Below are positions 1 through 5,905 of a DNA stretch of 9,679 bases, piece by piece. The notes under the pieces are model-generated. The model was given only the letters and a program-made list of their open reading frames with translations, did not search any database and was not told where the DNA came from. The translations under genes and the position numbers were made by a program. This DNA is from Pseudomonadota bacterium (GTDB taxonomy: Bacteria > Pseudomonadota > Gammaproteobacteria > Burkholderiales > Ferrovaceae). Numbering within the stretch: position 1 is the stretch's first letter; each line of letters opens with the position of its first letter. The stretch is from assembly GCA_021794775.1 (NCBI GenBank), contig JAJYQG010000193.1, forward strand, positions 1-9,679, given 5' to 3'.

Positions 1-562
1 CCTGGGTCAGTTCAACCTGTCCGACATTCCCGCCGCTCCACGGGGCATGCCCCAGATCGAAGTCACCTTCGACATCGATGCCAACGGCATTTTGCATGTG
101 AATGCCAAAGACAAAGCCACGGGCAAGGAAAACAAGATCACCATCAAGGCCAATTCGGGTCTGTCGGAAGACGAGATTCAACGCATGGTGCAGGATGCCG
201 AGGAACATGCCGAGGAAGACAAAAAGAACCTCGAAGCCGTGAACGCCAGGAACACCCTCGAAGGACTGGTGCACAGCGTCACCAAATCGTTGAAGGAGCA
301 CGGTGACAAAATCGATGGCGAAGAAAAATCGCGCATCGAAAGCGCGCTGAAAGATGCTGAAGAAGCGCTCAAGTCCCAGGATACGGCACGCATCAGCGCC
401 AGCACCGAAAGCCTGTCGGAAGCCAGTCACAAGCTGGCGGAGAAGATGTACAACGCAGCAGCCCCGGAAGGTGGTGCCAGCGCACAGGAACCCGCGTCAT
501 CGGGCAAGTCCGATGACCATGTGGTGGATGCCGAGTTCGAGGAAGTCAAAGATCGGAAATAA
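1..562 (+). CDS. dnaK: Chaperone protein DnaK (Hsp70), C-terminal part, 5' end outside window
   Basis: This is the last ~186 codons of DnaK, read in frame from base 2 to the TAA at 560-562; the nucleotide-binding domain lies left of the window. The visible part begins at LGQFNL in the substrate-binding beta domain and continues through [15 protein letters not shown] and [17 protein letters not shown]. The helical lid follows, from about [12 protein letters not shown], and the protein ends in the acidic tail [11 protein letters not shown] that is typical of proteobacterial DnaK. DnaK binds exposed hydrophobic segments of unfolded proteins in the cytoplasm, with DnaJ and GrpE controlling its ATPase cycle. 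dnaJ follows 84 nt downstream on the same strand, the usual dnaK-dnaJ operon order. Any heat-shock promoter would be outside the window. The only difference from E. coli that I can see is a somewhat diverged lid and linker, which is normal for the family. Confidence 0.98.
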   Translation, partial: LGQFNLSDIPAAPRGMPQIEVTFDIDANGILHVNAKDKATGKENKITIKANSGLSEDEIQRMVQDAEEHAEEDKKNLEAVNARNTLEGLVHSVTKSLKEHGDKIDGEEKSRIESALKDAEEALKSQDTARISASTESLSEASHKLAEKMYNAAAPEGGASAQEPASSGKSDDHVVDAEFEEVKDRK

Positions 563-593
563 ACGCCCCGACCGCAAGGTCCAGGCCAGTCGC

Positions 594-623
594 CGGGGAA
601 CGGAGAAAACACTCCGTTCCCCG
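594..623 (+). promoter_or_regulatory. Perfect 12-bp stem-loop between dnaK and dnaJ
   Basis: Bases 594-605 pair without mismatch to 612-623, leaving a 6-nt A-rich loop at 606-611. The 3' arm is followed by GC-rich sequence rather than a T-run, so this is not a classic intrinsic terminator. It sits 32 nt after the dnaK stop and 23 nt before the dnaJ start. I infer a role in processing or stabilising the dnaK mRNA 3' end, or in lowering read-through into dnaJ, because cells need much more DnaK than DnaJ. Confidence 0.6.
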
Positions 624-646
624 AGCGGCGTTATGCGAGAACAACC

Positions 647-1780
647 ATGAGCAAACGCGATTTTTACGAGATTCTGGGCGTCAACCGCGACGCCTCCGAC
701 GATGAGATCAAAAAGGCCTACCGCAAATTGGCCATGAAGCATCATCCCGACCGGAATCCCGACAATGCCAAGGCCGAGGCCCTGTTCAAGGAGGTCAAGG
801 AGGCCTACGAGATCCTGTCCGACGCCGACAAGCGTGCCGCCTACGACCGTTACGGCCACGCTGGCGTCGATCCCCAGATGGGTGGCGCAGGGGGGCCAGG
901 AGGGCCCGGCATGGGCGGTTTTGCCGATGCCTTTGGCGACATCTTTGGCGACATCTTCGGTCAGGGGGGTCGTGGCGGCGCACGACCTGGCGGCATGTAC
1001 CGCGGCGCAGATTTACGCTACAACCTGGAAATCGGTCTCGAAGAGGCCGCCCGCGGCACCGAAACCAAGATCCGCATTCCTTCCATGGAAAACTGCGGGA
1101 CCTGCAAGGGGAGTGGTGCCAAGGCAGGCACCAGCCCAACCACCTGCAACACCTGTCACGGTCAGGGTCAGGTGCGCATGCAACAGGGATTTTTCTCGAT
1201 CCAGCAAACCTGCCCGGCTTGCCACGGTTCAGGCAAGACCATCACCTCACCCTGCCCTGACTGCCATGGCGCCGGTCGCGTACGCAAGCAGAAAACTCTG
1301 TCCGTCAAGATTCCGGCGGGCATCGACCATGGCGATCGGGTACGTCTGGCGGGCGAAGGTGAACCAGGGCAGGCTGGCGGACCGGCCGGCGATCTGTTCG
1401 TGGTCGTCCAGATCCGCCCTCACCCGGTGTTTCAGCGCGAAGGCACGGACCTGCATTGTGAAATGCCGATCAGTTTTGGCGTAGCCGCCCTCGGTGGCGA
1501 AATCGAAATTCCCACTCTGGAAGGCCAGGCCAAGCTCAAGATCCCCTCTGAAACCCAAACGGGCCAGGTATTTCGTTTGCGCGGCAAGGGCATCAAAGCA
1601 TTGCGTGGCGGGGGTCAGGGGGACCTGATGTGTCACGTGGTGGTGGAAACCCCGGTCAAGCTCACCGAGAGCCAGAAGGAACTGATTCGACAGCTTGAGC
1701 AAGGCACGCGGGACAATGACACCCATAGCCCTCGTACCAAAAGCTTCATGGACAAGGTTCGGGACTTCTTCCAGTCCTGA
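647..1780 (+). CDS. dnaJ: Chaperone protein DnaJ (Hsp40, type I)
   Basis: The product is 377 aa, the normal length for bacterial DnaJ. The N-terminal J domain (about residues 1-70) begins [11 protein letters not shown] and carries the HPD motif at residues 33-35, which triggers ATP hydrolysis by DnaK. A Gly/Phe-rich linker follows (about 75-115, with [11 protein letters not shown] and a doubled DIFG). The zinc-binding domain (about 149-216) has all four CxxCxGxG repeats: [24 protein letters not shown] and CPDCHGAG. Two C-terminal peptide-binding domains and a short dimerisation tail complete the protein. It delivers unfolded clients to DnaK in the cytoplasm. The ATG at 647 gives the canonical N-terminus; only a weak GAGA lies upstream (637-640), so translation may depend partly on coupling within the dnaK mRNA. 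The gene ends 12 nt from the convergent cysS stop codon. Confidence 0.98.
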   Translation: MSKRDFYEILGVNRDASDDEIKKAYRKLAMKHHPDRNPDNAKAEALFKEVKEAYEILSDADKRAAYDRYGHAGVDPQMGGAGGPGGPGMGGFADAFGDIFGDIFGQGGRGGARPGGMYRGADLRYNLEIGLEEAARGTETKIRIPSMENCGTCKGSGAKAGTSPTTCNTCHGQGQVRMQQGFFSIQQTCPACHGSGKTITSPCPDCHGAGRVRKQKTLSVKIPAGIDHGDRVRLAGEGEPGQAGGPAGDLFVVVQIRPHPVFQREGTDLHCEMPISFGVAALGGEIEIPTLEGQAKLKIPSETQTGQVFRLRGKGIKALRGGGQGDLMCHVVVETPVKLTESQKELIRQLEQGTRDNDTHSPRTKSFMDKVRDFFQS

Positions 1781-1797
1781 TCCGAAGAACGATCAGG
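1776..1797. terminator. Hairpin shared by the 3' ends of dnaJ and cysS (weak bidirectional terminator candidate)
   Basis: The inverted repeat CCTGATC (1776-1782) / GATCAGG (1791-1797) encloses an 8-nt loop. The dnaJ TGA (1778-1780) lies in the left arm and the cysS TGA (1795-1793 on the minus strand) in the right arm. No T-tract follows on either strand, so intrinsic termination is doubtful. It could instead act as a mutual 3'-end stabiliser for the two convergent transcripts. Confidence 0.4.
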
Positions 1798-3184
1798 CGC
1801 GGCGCCACTGCGTGGTGCCCGCCTTATCTTCCAGCACGATGCCCTCCGCCAGCAAGGCCTGGCGAATCTGATCGGCGGTGGCAAAATCGCGGGTATCCCG
1901 CGCGGCCTGGCGTTGGGCAATCAGGGCCTCGATGCGATCCCGGTCTCCGTCAGCACGGTCAACGATCAGTCCGGCACCATCCTCGAACCAGACCGAAGGA
2001 TCGTGCTGCAACAACCCCAGAACGGCGGCAAGCCGCACCAAATGACGGCGCGCCACCCGGGTGCCGCGATGGGCTTCATGGGCCAGACCAAACAGCACCG
2101 CCACCGCCTCGGGGGTATTGAGATCGTCGTCCAGCGCAGCCTTGAAGGCCTGGCCCGCAGCACAGCTCCAGACATCATCCTCCCCCCCTTCCGATGCTGC
2201 TTCCTTCAGGTCACGCAGCGCCGTGTAAAGGGTATTGAGCCCCTGACGGGCATCTTCCAGATGCCCGTCGGTATAATTCAGCGGGCTTCGGTAGTGACCC
2301 CGCAGCAGAAAGAAACGCACCACTTCAGGGTGGAAGCGTTGAAAAATATCCCGCAGGGTAAAGAAGTTGCCCAATGACTTGGACATTTTTTCATCGTTCA
2401 CGCGCAGGAAACCGTTATGCATCCAGACGTTCACGAACGCATGGCCATGGGCTCCTTCGCTTTGGGCGATCTCATTCTCGTGATGGGGGAACTGCAAGTC
2501 ATGCCCCCCTCCGTGAATGTCAAAATGCTCACCCAGAAAACACTCACTCATGGCCGAGCATTCGATATGCCACCCTGGCCTGCCCGGGCCCCAGGGTGAG
2601 GGCCACTGGGGTTCTCCTGGTTTGGCGCTCTTCCACAAGACGAAGTCGAGGGGATCCCTTTTGAAAGCGTCACGGGCCACCCGTTCTCCGGCGCGCAGGT
2701 CTTCCAATGTTTTGCCGGACAATTTGCCGTACCCCGGAAAGTCTCGAACCGAATAGTACACATCGCCATTGAGCCCCTGGTAGGCCAGGTTTTTCGCTTC
2801 CAGCGTGGCAATCAGGGCCAGCATGCCGGCCACATGTTCGGTCGCCCGGGGCTCATGGGTGGGCGGCAAAACGGCCAATTGCGCCAGATCCTGGTGCATG
2901 GCCGCGATCATGCGCCCCGTCAGTTGCTCGATGGGCTCCCCTTGCTGAGCCGCGCGATCGATGATCTTATCGTCGATGTCGGTGATGTTGCGGACATAGG
3001 TGACTGTGTAACCGGATGCCTGCAACCAGCGGTACAAGACGTCAAAATTGACCAGCATGCGACCGTGACCGAGATGGCAATGATCGTAGACCGTCATGCC
3101 ACAAACGTACATCCGCACCTGAGGTGGATGGATCGGCTGAAAGGGCTCGACACGACGTGTCAGGGTATTGAACAGCTGCAGCAT
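1793..3184 (-). CDS. cysS: Cysteine--tRNA ligase (CysRS)
   Basis: The product is 463 aa, close to the E. coli enzyme (461). It charges tRNA-Cys with cysteine using ATP, in the cytoplasm. Visible class I synthetase features are the N-terminal [11 protein letters not shown], the [10 protein letters not shown] segment with the zinc-ligand Cys28, a HIGH-type motif in HCHLGHGR (about 35-42), further zinc-site segments WHIECSAM and [13 protein letters not shown], and the KMSKS loop at about 266-270. A C-terminal helical DALR-type domain and a basic tail ending WRRA follow. I chose the ATG at 3184 because MLQLFNTL matches the family N-terminus. An in-frame TTG at 3226 would add 14 Phe-rich residues encoded by AT-rich promoter-like DNA. 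The gene is divergent from the TPR-ppiB-lpxH group and convergent with dnaJ. Confidence 0.97.
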   Translation of the reverse strand: MLQLFNTLTRRVEPFQPIHPPQVRMYVCGMTVYDHCHLGHGRMLVNFDVLYRWLQASGYTVTYVRNITDIDDKIIDRAAQQGEPIEQLTGRMIAAMHQDLAQLAVLPPTHEPRATEHVAGMLALIATLEAKNLAYQGLNGDVYYSVRDFPGYGKLSGKTLEDLRAGERVARDAFKRDPLDFVLWKSAKPGEPQWPSPWGPGRPGWHIECSAMSECFLGEHFDIHGGGHDLQFPHHENEIAQSEGAHGHAFVNVWMHNGFLRVNDEKMSKSLGNFFTLRDIFQRFHPEVVRFFLLRGHYRSPLNYTDGHLEDARQGLNTLYTALRDLKEAASEGGEDDVWSCAAGQAFKAALDDDLNTPEAVAVLFGLAHEAHRGTRVARRHLVRLAAVLGLLQHDPSVWFEDGAGLIVDRADGDRDRIEALIAQRQAARDTRDFATADQIRQALLAEGIVLEDKAGTTQWRRA

Positions 3185-3188
3185 GGTC

Positions 3189-3216
3189 TTGACAAAAAAC
3201 ACCAGAAAATTAAAAA
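3189..3216 (+). promoter_or_regulatory. Candidate sigma-70 promoter for the TPR-ppiB-lpxH group
   Basis: A perfect -35 hexamer TTGACA (3189-3194) is followed after 16 nt by TAAAAA (3211-3216). The -10 match is imperfect. The AT-rich, A-tract-bearing DNA contrasts with the GC-rich neighbours and is the only non-coding interval upstream of this gene group, which supports a promoter function. Confidence 0.4.
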
Positions 3217-3293
3217 AATTAAGCAAAAATCCCTAGCCATCAACGCGTTGGGTTGATAGAATGTCAGGTTTCTCGAATTCTATCGGAAGCGTG

Positions 3294-3878
3294 ATGACGC
3301 GACGATTCACCGCCTCACTGATGACTGGGTTGGCCATGATGGCCATACTGCCATGCTACGCCGTCGAACCGGGCACAGATGCCGGCGCGATGGACAGCAC
3401 GCAGCAAGTGACGCATCCTAGCATAACCACGCCCACGCTGTCAGAGGCGAACACCAAAGCCTTGCTGAAGCTCCAGGCATTGCTGCACGACCACCATCCG
3501 GACCAGGCCCTGACGCTGGTCGATCAGTCCCTGGTCGATCAACCGGACAATGGCTCGCTGCTTTTTCTGAAGGCTCTCGCCCTGACCCAGCTCAATCGTC
3601 GCGCGGATGCCATCGTAGTCCTGAAAAACCTGGTGGAGCGTTTTCCTGAAATGGCTGCCCCTTACAACAACCTTGCCGCGCTCTACGCCGCCGATGGTGA
3701 TCTTGACAATGCGCGCCGCACCCTCGAAAAAGCCGTGCGCGCCCAACCCAATTACGCCACGGCCCAGGAGAATCTTGGCGATGTTTACCTGGTGCTGGCC
3801 CGGGATGCTTACACCAAGGCGCTCAAACTCAACCCCGATAACCGCGCCTTGAACCTGAAACTCAACAAACTCAACTGA
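3294..3878 (+). CDS. Exported tetratricopeptide repeat (TPR) protein
   Basis: From the ATG at 3294 the product is 194 aa. A start at 3261 is also open, but 3294 has GGAAG 4 nt upstream (3285-3289) and gives a clean signal peptide: basic MTRR, then hydrophobic LMTGLAMMAILP, with a cleavage site near CYA|VEP. The mature protein has a short polar linker and then helical repeats that read as about three TPRs. The clearest are PDNGSLLFLKALALTQLNRR and AAPYNNLAALYAADGDLDNA, followed by PNYATAQENLGDVYLV. TPR units form protein-binding scaffolds, and here the location should be periplasmic. The gene sits between cysS and ppiB, where E. coli has none; ppiB follows 24 nt after its stop, suggesting co-transcription. 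The partner is unknown. A lipoprotein is less likely because ILPC is a poor lipobox. Confidence 0.8.
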   Translation: MTRRFTASLMTGLAMMAILPCYAVEPGTDAGAMDSTQQVTHPSITTPTLSEANTKALLKLQALLHDHHPDQALTLVDQSLVDQPDNGSLLFLKALALTQLNRRADAIVVLKNLVERFPEMAAPYNNLAALYAADGDLDNARRTLEKAVRAQPNYATAQENLGDVYLVLARDAYTKALKLNPDNRALNLKLNKLN

Positions 3879-3902
3879 ATCACATCATAAGGAATGTTCG
3901 GC

Positions 3903-4394
3903 ATGATCCGTTTCACCACCAATTTTGGCAGCTTCGTCGTTACCCTCGATCGTGAAAAAGCGCCTGCCACGGCCGAAAACTTTCTGGGCTATGTGCAGGA
4001 CGGCTTCTACGACAACACCATTTTTCACCGTGTCATCGATGGGTTCATGATCCAGGGCGGTGGCTTCGAGGCCGGGATGAAACAGAAAGATACCCGTAGC
4101 CCCATTGCGAACGAAGCCGCCAACGGACTGTCCAACGAGCGTTACACCATCGCCATGGCCCGTACCTCGGACCCCCATTCTGCCACCGCCCAATTTTTCA
4201 TCAACGTGAAAGATAACGATTTTCTGAATTACACCTCCGCCGACCGCAACGGCTATGGCTACTGTGTGTTTGGCCGCGTGACCGAAGGTCAGGACGTGGT
4301 GGATCGCATCAAAGCGGTGCGCACCGGGAACCGGATGGGCCACGGCGATGTCCCTGTGGAAGACGTCATCATTGAAAAAGCGGAGGTCATGTAA
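3903..4394 (+). CDS. ppiB: Peptidyl-prolyl cis-trans isomerase B (cyclophilin)
   Basis: The product is 163 aa and collinear with E. coli PpiB (164 aa). It catalyses cis-trans isomerisation of X-Pro bonds and speeds folding. With no signal peptide it should be cytoplasmic. Cyclophilin hallmarks are present: [26 protein letters not shown] contains the catalytic FHR arginine, then [11 protein letters not shown], then [18 protein letters not shown] lining the active site, and [17 protein letters not shown] near the end. I chose the ATG at 3903 because AAGGA (3889-3893) lies 9 nt upstream and [11 protein letters not shown] matches the family. The ATG at 3894 directly abuts that ribosome-binding site and would add only MFG. 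lpxH begins 6 nt after its stop. Confidence 0.96.
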   Translation: MIRFTTNFGSFVVTLDREKAPATAENFLGYVQDGFYDNTIFHRVIDGFMIQGGGFEAGMKQKDTRSPIANEAANGLSNERYTIAMARTSDPHSATAQFFINVKDNDFLNYTSADRNGYGYCVFGRVTEGQDVVDRIKAVRTGNRMGHGDVPVEDVIIEKAEVM

Positions 4395-4400
4395 AGCACC

Positions 4401-5129
4401 GTGTCTCATTCCCTCTTCATCGCAGATCTGCACCTTTCGGCCACCGCACCCAAACTCTTCCAGCGCTTTCTGAATTTTCTGGAAGGTCCGGCGCGGGACG
4501 CCGATAACCTTTACATCCTCGGCGACCTATTCGAGACCTGGGTGGGCGACGATGACATCGCCTCTCCCTTCAATCAAAAAGTAGTGCAAGCGCTGTCGGA
4601 CCTCGCCCAACACGGAACCAAGCTTTTTTATCTGCACGGCAACCGCGATTTCTTGCTTGGCAACAAATTTGCCAAAGCCTGCGGCGCTACCCACATCAGC
4701 GACCCGACTACCGTCATCCTGGACGATGGCGTGCGCACCCTGCTGTCCCACGGTGACCTGCTGTGCACCGAGGACGAGGAATACCAGGCATGGCGCAAAC
4801 AGGTGCGTTCGGTGACCTGGCAACGCAAAGTCATGGCTCTTCCCATCGAAGAACGTTACAAGATCGCCGAAGAAGCCACCACCATGAGCGCCCAAGCCAA
4901 GAAAAGAAAAACCATGACGATCATGGACGTCACCCCCCAGGCTGTGGTCGACCTGTTGCGCAAGAACGACTACCCGCGCTTGATCCACGGCCATACCCAC
5001 CGTCCTGCGCGCCATACCTACCGCCTGGATGACAATACCTGCGAACGCTGGGTCCTCACAGACTGGAACAGCCGCAAAGGGGGTTACCTGAAATGCGATG
5101 AGAACGGCTGTCAGGCGCTGCCTTTCTGA
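4401..5129 (+). CDS. lpxH: UDP-2,3-diacylglucosamine diphosphatase LpxH (lipid A biosynthesis)
   Basis: The product is 242 aa with a GTG start. It hydrolyses UDP-2,3-diacylglucosamine to lipid X and UMP, the fourth step of lipid A synthesis, at the inner face of the cytoplasmic membrane. It is a calcineurin-like metallophosphoesterase, and the metal-site motifs are visible in order: FIADLHLS (about 6-13), YILGDLFETWVGDDD (about 35-49), LHGNRDFLLG (about 76-85), LSHGDLLCT (about 113-121) and LIHGHTHRP (about 194-202). The start is only 6 nt after ppiB. A GGAGGT at 4382-4387 lies within the ppiB 3' end but is 13 nt from the GTG, so translational coupling is likely. The ppiB-lpxH adjacency matches E. 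coli. It also tells us that the cell makes lipopolysaccharide of the usual proteobacterial type. Confidence 0.97.
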   Translation: MSHSLFIADLHLSATAPKLFQRFLNFLEGPARDADNLYILGDLFETWVGDDDIASPFNQKVVQALSDLAQHGTKLFYLHGNRDFLLGNKFAKACGATHISDPTTVILDDGVRTLLSHGDLLCTEDEEYQAWRKQVRSVTWQRKVMALPIEERYKIAEEATTMSAQAKKRKTMTIMDVTPQAVVDLLRKNDYPRLIHGHTHRPARHTYRLDDNTCERWVLTDWNSRKGGYLKCDENGCQALPF

Positions 5130-5375
5130 ATTTCAACAGGGCAAGCGGGAGCCCCGTACAACCCTTCGGTTCCCGCGCGCGGGCCAGACCCTCACGAAGG
5201 CCAAGGCCCTACCTGGAAGCAAACTTCCGTCATAGGGAAGGCAAACCGGGGAGCAGTGACGGCCCAAAGCGGGATGGGATGGGTATTTTTTCCGGAACAC
5301 TGCCGCACGATCGAAGTTGAAAATCGTCGGCATCCGGCCTGTTATAGCCGCCCCGGAATCCGGTGACATAATCGC
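5130..5375. other. Structured, GGA-rich non-coding interval between lpxH and tRNA-Arg
   Basis: I see no convincing protein gene. Within the interval are a 9-bp hairpin (5145-5176), two mutually exclusive 5-bp hairpins around 5215-5240, seven GGA motifs on the plus strand between 5140 and 5300, the G-run cluster GGGATGGGATGGG at 5271-5283, and a six-T run at 5286-5291. I compared it by eye with 6S RNA, SRP RNA and tmRNA signatures and found no match. It may be the 3' UTR of lpxH, a small RNA on either strand, or the trailer of the minus-strand tRNA-Arg precursor. Confidence 0.3.
5145..5176. terminator. 9-bp hairpin just downstream of lpxH (possible 3'-end structure)
   Basis: Bases 5145-5153 pair with 5168-5176 (GCGGGAGCC with GGTTCCCGC, one G-U pair), leaving a 14-nt loop. 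It begins 15 nt after the lpxH stop codon. No T-run follows, so a factor-independent terminator is not proven; an mRNA 3'-end stabiliser is equally possible. Confidence 0.35.
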
Positions 5376-5677
5376 TGGCGTCCCCGACGGGAATCGAACC
5401 TGTAATTGCCCCTTCATACCACCTCGGCTTTCGCCGCCGGAACCTTGCCCGTTCGTGGTCTGGACTTTACCTTGACCCACTTCACCCAAGGTGAAGCGCG
5501 GGCCGCGTCCGTCAAGTCTCTACACATTTTCCAGCCGATGCTGGAACTTTGCTCGGTATTGCCTCGTATTCACACAGGGGGTTCACCGACTTTGAACGCA
5601 TTCACGCCGGAGCTTTCGCCCACGGGTGCCCAATCATTTTCAGGAGGGGGCCGTTATATCCATTTAACTACGGAGAC
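5376..5677 (-). tRNA. tRNA-Arg(CCU), gene interrupted by a group I intron
   Basis: The exons are 5677-5642 (tRNA bases 1-36) and 5414-5376 (base 37 to the encoded CCA), giving a 75-nt mature tRNA. The acceptor halves GTCTCCG (5677-5671) and CGGGGAC (5386-5380) pair over 7 bp with one U-G. The D arm is GTTA/TAAC with loop AATGGATA. The anticodon stem GCCCC/GGGGC spans the intron and closes the loop CTCCTAA with anticodon CCT. The variable loop is AATT and the T loop TTCGATT. The discriminator base is G and CCA is encoded at 5378-5376. The D and anticodon arms closely resemble bacterial tRNA-Arg(CCU), which reads the AGG codon. The T stem ACAGG/CCCGT has an internal A-C mismatch. Splicing is needed for function because the intron separates the anticodon from base 37. 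An extended -10 box lies 11 nt upstream. Confidence 0.93.
5415..5641 (-). other. Group I self-splicing intron (227 nt, IC3-like) in the anticodon loop of tRNA-Arg(CCU)
   Basis: The 5' exon ends in U36 and the insert ends in G (5415), the U-then-omega-G rule of group I introns. All core helices can be drawn on the minus strand. A GGG guide (5631-5629) can pair with exon CCU as P1. P2 is capped by GAAA (5617-5614). P3 is 5599-5594 / 5510-5505, P4 is 5589-5585 / 5557-5553, and P6 is 5546-5540 / 5535-5529. P7, the guanosine site, is GACTT (5518-5514) / AAGTC (5467-5463). P8 is 5496-5490 / 5486-5480, and P9 is capped by GAAA (5436-5425). The string GTGTAGAGACT matches the Azoarcus tRNA-Ile intron as I recall it. 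The element is too short for a homing endonuclease, and none is present. Confidence 0.92.
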
Positions 5678-5688
5678 ACAGCAATGCC

Positions 5689-5694
5689 ATTCTA
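5689..5694 (-). promoter_or_regulatory. Extended -10 box for the tRNA-Arg gene
   Basis: On the minus strand, TGG is followed by TAGAAT (5694-5689), which gives a TGn extended -10 element placed 11 nt before tRNA base 1. No good -35 hexamer is seen at 16-18 nt upstream, which is compatible with an extended -10 promoter. The position suits a tRNA precursor with a very short leader. Confidence 0.45.
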
Positions 5695-5750
5695 CCACCT
5701 TCCAGCATGACCCACCCACGGGCGTGAATCGTTACATTTTTACAACACCT

Positions 5751-5762
5751 ACCCCCAGGGGT
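5751..5762. promoter_or_regulatory. Palindrome ACCCC-N2-GGGGT upstream of the ompA promoter
   Basis: A perfect 12-bp interrupted palindrome ends 12 nt before the proposed ompA -35 box, about -48 to -59 from the expected transcription start. A second, smaller palindrome, CACG-N2-CGTG, lies at 5717-5726. The spacing would suit an activator or other regulator, but I recognise no known binding motif. Confidence 0.25.
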
Positions 5763-5774
5763 GGGATAATATTA

Positions 5775-5803
5775 CTGACATGCGCCATATTTCACCTTAA
5801 GAT
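5775..5803 (+). promoter_or_regulatory. Sigma-70 promoter of the ompA-family gene
   Basis: CTGACA (5775-5780), an optimal 17-nt spacer and TAAGAT (5798-5803) give one of the best promoter matches in the window. Transcription would start near 5810, leaving a leader of about 95 nt before the ATG at 5906. Long leaders are typical of ompA mRNAs and often control stability or small-RNA pairing. A ribosome-binding site GGAGAGG (5892-5898) precedes the start. Confidence 0.6.
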
Positions 5804-5905
5804 AGTGTGACAGTCTGGTGAAACTGGAAGCAGCGTGCTGTATGCCTTTCACTGGGCGCCGTGATTGATGGTTGACTGAAACTTACCTACTGGAGAGGAT
5901 TTCTC

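Noticed and set aside
3185..3226. 14-residue N-terminal extension of CysRS from a TTG
   Set aside because: The Phe-rich stretch is encoded by AT-rich promoter-like DNA, and known CysRS proteins begin at the equivalent of ATG 3184.
5271..5283. G-quadruplex in GGGATGGGATGGG
   Set aside because: Only three closely spaced G-runs; the fourth lies about 20 nt away, too far for a stable canonical quadruplex.
5376..5415. tRNA-like 3' end first read as the end of a tmRNA (one-piece or permuted)
   Set aside because: No tmRNA D-loop signature or tag reading frame exists nearby, while the 5' half of tRNA-Arg(CCU) at 5642-5677 pairs with it exactly.
5406..5810. 134-codon plus-strand open frame across the intron, considered as a homing endonuclease
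   Set aside because: It runs antisense to the intron and tRNA exon, has no LAGLIDADG, HNH or GIY-YIG motif, and lacks a ribosome-binding site.
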